The notes beneath the pieces were generated by a model. That model saw only the letters and a list, made by a program, of their open reading frames with translations. It was not told the origin of the DNA and did no database searches. Positions 58,901-64,000 of a stretch of DNA of 64,000 bases are shown piece by piece. The translations under genes and the position numbers were made by a program. The stretch lies in assembly GCA_037043455.1 (NCBI GenBank), contig JAWPHD010005069.1, forward strand, positions 62,001-126,000, given 5' to 3'. Source of the DNA: Cyrtodaria siliqua. Lineage: Eukaryota; Mollusca; Bivalvia; Adapedonta; Hiatellidae. Each line of letters begins with the position of its first letter. Within the stretch, counting starts at the first letter, position 1.

Positions 58901-59274
58901 AAGTTCGCTTTTCTACATTTTACAGGATACATTGATTTATCTTTACCAGGTTCTAAATCTACAGCATTTTAGGAAGAGATCCCAGAAAAATGCATGTTGA
59001 TATAAGATTTCTAGCTAATTCTGCCTCATTTTACACATCATGGGTCTAATCTCCACGGGGTTGTATTTTTGTCTAAATTTTGATAGGTGTCAGGCAAACA
59101 TGAAATTAAAAAAAGTTCAATCTGGTAAATATTCGTTAAAAGTTAATAGCATGCAGATATTGGATCAATGAAGAATTTAAGCATAAATATATGTTGCAAA
59201 ATCTTTTTTATCTCTATGCCACGAACAAAAACATTACAATGGGACCCTATGGAAAATTAATTGTGGTGTGAGAC
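55979..59274. mobile_element. A-B-A-B-A composite repeat, 1427-bp period, 6-bp TSD
   Basis: Segment A (442 bp: 55979-56420, 57406-57847, 58833-59274) begins GACTCACACCAC and ends GTGGTGTGAGAC, a 12-bp inverted repeat with one mismatch. Segment B (985 bp: 56421-57405, 57848-58832) contains six decayed 51-bp units with TTTAGAGCTGCAGAA. Copies look almost identical (I saw one difference, GCGCTACAG against GCCCTACAG). GTACAG flanks the whole at 55973-55978 and 59275-59280. It may be a non-autonomous element with long terminal repeats that recombined, A-B-A becoming A-B-A-B-A. A does not start TG or end CA. Confidence 0.85.
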
Positions 59275-59280
59275 GTACAG

Positions 59281-60235
59281 TGAAGGCAAGAAAGATGGGA
59301 TGAGGTGATTTAAGCATGATACCTTATCAGTAAGAACTCTAGTCAAGGCAAGTTCCTAAATCATCAGCTATCCTACAAAATCAATAGACAAAGTTCTGAC
59401 AAACTAAACACGGGACTGCAAGTAGCAGGGCAGCAGTCTATAAAATGCTCACTTCTCAACAATGTATTCTTACACATTTCCCAGACAAGTGGGGTGGGGG
59501 AGGGGGTTGTTGAAGGTAAGAAAGCTTTCTGTCGGGATTCTGTGTTTTTCTATAGAGTTCTGAAGCCGTAATGATTTGTGTAAGTATGATTTGAATCGAT
59601 GAAAATTAATAACTATTTTTTGCAAGAGAGAAAGGTTTTACTAGAGATGAAAATCCAAGCATACAGGTTGCATAAACTGCGATATAATTATAATTAGATG
59701 CTTTTTTAAGTTAAGATATAAATATTTTTTATACAAGAAGTCAGTTTCAGGTTGACAATTCATGGAATGGTAATGAAATTTCAAGCAGGAAATGAGAATG
59801 CAAGACTCCAGTAACACAGTTGTACACAGTCACAAACAACAGTTAACAGTTGTACACAGTCACAAACATAGAAATGTTTACTATAAACACAACTTTCTAG
59901 AAATTATATAATTATCTATAATAAACAACCAAGGAAAACAAACCTACTAGTTGACAGAAATCATTTAAGAAGGCAGATCTAAAATGAAAATATAGTATCA
60001 GATTTAACCAATGACTGTGAAATGCTGAATTAGGACATTGTTCCATGTGAGTCTATGTGTGTTAAGCATCGGATATATAAGTGGTAAAGCCATAATAACT
60101 GGTACTCATGTCGAAATCAGACCGAGTCTGCAAGCATTACTTGCATTATTAAATTCAATAATTTCTAAGGACACTGTTTCTTATAGTCAGGTCTGCAGTT
60201 TTTTCATCCTAATTATATAGTTGAGGTAAGTCTGA
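59281..60235. other. NKCC intron, minor duplication only
   Basis: AACAGTTGTACACAGTCACA is duplicated at 59816 and 59844. No other feature; the plus frame at 60038 has no support. Confidence 0.4.
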
Positions 60236-60239
60236 TAAA

Positions 60240-60635
60240 TGGCGGCTACAGGTTCTTTATCTCAATGGTTGAGTTAAGTCAGATGTGCGGTGACTAGAGG
60301 TTCTTTATCTCAACAGTTGAGATAAGTCCTTGTGTGCAATGACTAGAGGTTCTTTATCTCAACAGTTGAGGTAAGTCAGATACATGGTGACTAGAGGTTC
60401 TTTATCTCAATAGTTGAGATAAGTCTGGACGTGTGGTTCTTTATCTCAATTTTATAGTTGAGATAAGTTCAGAATGTGCACAATGACGAGGTTTTTCATC
60501 TCAATTGCATAGCTGTGACTGGAGGTTTATTATCTCAATGGTTGAGGTAAGTCAGATGAGTGGTAACTTCAGGTTCGTATCTCGGTCATATAGCTGAGAT
60601 AAGTCAGATGTGAGGTGACCCTAGAGGTTCCATAT
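60240..60635. repeat. Tandem repeat of about 46 bp with ATCTCAA/TTGAGAT dyads
   Basis: GAGGTTCTTTATCTCAA then a short loop, TTGAGATAAGTC and AGATGTGTGGTGACTA recur about eight times, each able to form a short hairpin. It ends 200 bp from the microexon at 60843. Confidence 0.85.
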
Positions 60636-60842
60636 ATCCATTTCATCTAAATTCAGTGATGCATTTGCTTACTAGGAGTTCAAATAAATGTGAATAAAAG
60701 ACAATCCTTTACTGCAAATCTTTGCATACAATGCACAAATGATGACAAATGGGAATCACATAATACACATATGACCCACATGCAACCCTAGGTTCAAAGT
60801 GACAACATTCAACTGAAATAGTGATGGCGTATACATGCTTAC

Positions 60843-60872
60843 CTTGCTCCCTAGAGGGAGTCCTTAAGAAAA
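60843..60872 (-). CDS. SLC12A2: Candidate NKCC microexon, 30 bp
   Basis: Acceptor TTTAACTGCAG, donor CAAG|GTAAGC (perfect). It begins with two bases of a codon, reads FLRTPSREQ and ends with one base; joined to the 27-bp exon at 45530 or directly to 40913 the frame stays open (G then MASARSSY, or an Ala/Gly/Val-type junction codon). It shares RTPSR with the linker of exon 40913 (PPRTPSRRDS). Length divisible by three and symmetric phase suit an optional cassette. It is 15 kb from the next exon, so confidence is limited. Confidence 0.45.
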
Positions 60873-60879
60873 CTGCAGT

Positions 60880-62100
60880 TAAATCAGTCCAATATAAAAT
60901 AAACAATACTCAAACTTACTGTAAATCATAAAGATTATATGTAAAACATTTAAATATGCAATCAACTAAATCAAACCAAACTCACTTTGAACCTTAATTA
61001 AAAGATTATAACAAAATGTATTCAAACCATTCCAATCTATTATAGATCAAAAAATGCAAGAAAAAATAAAATAAATATAACATTACTATCTCTTCTCATC
61101 ATATCTCTTACACATGGCAATCTTCAAGTATTTGAAATGGGGGTCTCGATATATATCAAATATCATGTTTACTTTTACCCTGGGTACATTTAAATAAATC
61201 AAATTTGATGTTTTCACTATTTCGTCCTATTATACTATAAATTTTAATGTATTACTGGTGCAATAATATAAAAAATTAATAATATGCAAAAACAAATGGC
61301 TTAATACAATTCTTATAATTAACATTAATGATTGAACAAATGCAATTTATGTAGAAAAACTAGCGGGACGCCGCTACTTTTTAAAAAATCAAGATTGCCA
61401 TGTGTCCCTTAAATATGACGCAAACATGAATTCAATCCAATATATATAATGAGCATATACAACTTGTTGTTTAAAGGCGCTTTAATACTTTATATCTTAT
61501 TAGGTGCAGACCCAGTTGCAATCAAGCACCCCAACAAATGCATTCGGTTTGCGCTCCATTTGCATTCCATTTCAGTGTTCAGCATTTAAAAAAAATGCAT
61601 TCATCGTTCATTTATAAGATATAAAAATACGCTCGGCATTCATTTTGCGTTCAGTGTATAGATCGTGCAACGTTCATTCTACGTTTGTTCTGCGTTCATT
61701 TTTCGTTCGTTCTGCATTTATTTGGGGGTACTTTAACACAACTGGGTCTGTAAGAGCAGTCCTAGATTGAAAGCCTCGGCAAATGTTGTAAACATTTTCT
61801 TATAATTAACTAAACATCCATTTATCTTGCTAACTGTTCATTGCAGACATGTTTGGCTTCATGAAACAGTATCCATACAAGGTTTATATTTTCTACAGGT
61901 CTTTAAACGTAAAAACTGAGTTTTTATTTTTTTTGGAGAGAACAGATGTCTACCCCAACTGCACAACCTTGCTAACAGATATGACAGAGTGGACAAGTTA
62001 ATCAAAATCAATAGGGGTCATTATCATATGAAAAGGCAGCGGCCAACCCATGAAGTTTGCTGAGATTTGCAGCAGAGGAAGAGGAGTTACAGTGTGGACA
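60880..62100. other. AT-rich DNA, no gene recognised
   Basis: A CATTCGTTCATTT-type degenerate repeat lies at 61540-61730 and a solitary CATGTGTCCCTTAAAT end at 61399. No exon seen on either strand. Confidence 0.4.
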
Positions 62101-62560
62101 AGGCTTTTACTGATTGTGCCAGGCTGAACTTGATATTTTACTTACTGACCTAAAAAACCAAAGGGGTCATCCTCTCACCAAAGGTGGTCAACCTTTTTTT
62201 CATGAGATTTGCTTCAGGATAAGAGGAGTTAAACTAAACTGTGGACAAGATGTTTCATTAAATGGTCATGGTAACCTTGAAGGTTTTTCATTATATAGTT
62301 ATGGTGACTTCATAACCAATAAGGGTCCTACTCTTACCACAGGCAGTTCACTCATGAAGTTTCATGATACTTGCTTTAGGGAAAGTGGACTTACACTGAA
62401 GCCAAGGTTTTACACTATCAAGTCATGATGACCTTGACCTTTGACCTACTGACCTCTAAATCTGAGCCAACAAGCCATTAAAGAGAATTAGGGCAGACAA
62501 AAACATTTAACAAATGTCAAAGGCCCTGTTATAACTCGTTGAAATAATCGAACCAGAAAA
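62101..62560. repeat. GACCTTGACCTTTGACCTAC dispersed repeat
   Basis: GGGGTCATCCTCTCACCAAA, TGAAGTTTCATGATACTTGC and ATGATGACCTTGACCTTTGA, related to 31105-31920. The 104-codon plus frame here is repeat-derived. Confidence 0.6.
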
Positions 62561-64000
62561 CTACAAAAAATAAGCGCAACTAAGCCAACATACTGATACT
62601 TCATACAGTTTTTTCAAAATCGGATAATTTAAAGCAACCACGAAATTTAGAAATGGGTTTACAGAAGTTATGTTCACAAACCAAAACTGCCGTATTTAAA
62701 CATAATAAAGGGAAAATAACTGTATAACACATTTTTGAATTTTGCTCATTGTTTCACTCGTCCAAAGTTTATTCAAACCAACCTTCAATTTTAAATGTGG
62801 TGAATATTGGAAATCAGTTACTTAAGTTAACGCGTTCAAAGGCAGAAATTCTGCACATTTCTGCTTCTTTTTTTTTTGGTTAATAACCAAAGGCAATAAC
62901 TCTGGAACATACATTAATGTTGGGTCTTTTTTTATTCCACCCAAGATCATATTACAATAAATCTTCATTTTGAATTTGGTGTGAATTAAACCTGTTGCTA
63001 AAATTATTGCATTCCTCAAGCTGAAAACATTACCTGGTCCGAGTATTAACTTTCATACCCCACCCAACCCCTTCTCCAAGAAGCGAAAACGGGGTTTGCT
63101 GGGGTATGAAATGAAATCTTAAATCCGCTTAAAAAATTTGCATATTGTACAATTAAAACATTTAATAGGTAATTTTAAACAGGTTATATATGTGACCTTG
63201 AGACTGTTGTACTTATCTTTATTATGCCACTACTGCTTCTACAGCTACCTGCTACTATACACATATTTTCCTCTCAGATACGGTATCATGTAAAAGTACC
63301 AGTCACCACTTGACGGTTCAACATTCATACAGTAGGTTGCTAAGCATGTAATTCTTACAGATTAATGTCTTTATATGCCACATATACAGCTGTTAGTAAG
63401 GGTTAGAACATGTTTTAATTTTTTTCTCAGTGTTCAATAAAAATATTACAGCAAAAATGCAAGCAGCTGCAATTTTCAATAAATATGACATTTTCAACAT
63501 GATAAACAACAAGCAAATGTCAGTGTTTGCTATTGATATACATTTATAATATTTATACTGGATAGTTTTTTTTTCTTTCTCAAATGTCATATGAAACTGT
63601 TTCTGGCATATTGTAACTTGAACGCAATGAAGGAAAGGCTAGTGTTGCATGGAGTATACAGGGTCTTCCACGAGAATATTTTAAGGAGTAGTGACATTAG
63701 GGATGATTGGGACAGGGGTATTCATTTGGTCAAAAAGTAAACGAAAAAAATATTTAGTTGGTATACTTACTTTAGAGACTAAATGGCTTTTATTACTTTT
63801 TAACAATTTTTTATTTACAAAAACTGTACAGTTTGTAATTGGATCATGATCAATTTTGAAAAGTAAGTGGCAAGAATTTAAGGAGTAGTGGTAGAATTAA
63901 GGAGTAGTGGCAAGCACCCGTTAAAGAGTAGTGGTGCCACTATGCCTTAATGACCTGGGGCAGGCCCAGGGGTATAGTTTCCAAATGTTAGCACAAAAAT
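62561..64000. other. No gene recognised to window end
   Basis: AT-rich. AAGGAGTAGTGGCAAG-type words repeat three or four times at 63680-63935. No further NKCC exon identified, although upstream exons are expected beyond the window on the minus strand. Confidence 0.4.

Overview
The window reads as nuclear DNA of an invertebrate animal, most probably a bivalve mollusc. It is AT-rich, its short coding exons sit between GT-AG introns, and it is crowded with repeats of a kind I associate with bivalve genomes: arrays with units of about 160 bp carrying TGACCTTGACC, modules ending in an AGCTCT..AGAGCT hairpin, TTAAAGGGACAC inverted-repeat elements and tRNA-derived SINEs. I see no bacterial, viral or organellar gene organisation. 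Nearly all long open frames are read-throughs of tandem repeats whose period is a multiple of three.

The main gene is on the minus strand. Six exons between 40913 and 32031 join in phase and encode the C-terminal cytoplasmic domain of a cation-chloride cotransporter of the NKCC type (SLC12 family), ending in the family's VLTFYS tail and a TAA. Two upstream microexons (27 bp at 45530-45504, 30 bp at 60872-60843) fit the same frame and may be optional cassettes. The transmembrane part must lie beyond position 64000. A plus-strand first coding exon (37993-38072) of an unrecognised gene lies inside one of its introns. At the left edge (624-2188, plus) are the last exons of another gene, which looks like a degenerate protein-kinase fold.

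Layout: 1-2200, end of the kinase-like gene and small repeats. 2200-7700, a nest of retroelements: a reverse-transcriptase relic is split by other insertions, including a Penelope-like element in head-to-head inverted arrangement. 8900-16060, repeat-dominated, with a TA-flanked transposon (11035-13664) containing a second transposon (12012-13552) that has a 10-bp target duplication, then an array of 162-bp units. 16060-22000, sparse AT-rich DNA with dispersed repeats. 22000-25100, a palindromic element and two large minisatellites. 25100-31900, more dispersed repeats. 32000-61000, the NKCC gene with introns full of minisatellites, MITEs, SINEs and a 3.3-kb A-B-A-B-A repeat (55979-59274). 61000-64000, AT-rich DNA with repeat fragments.

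The most unusual structures are the near-identical A-B-A-B-A repeat with a 6-bp target duplication; the transposon whose terminal repeats iterate a 15-bp word; the recurrent association of palindromic elements with clustered CRE (TGACGTCA) sites; and repeat units carrying perfect estrogen-response-element palindromes.
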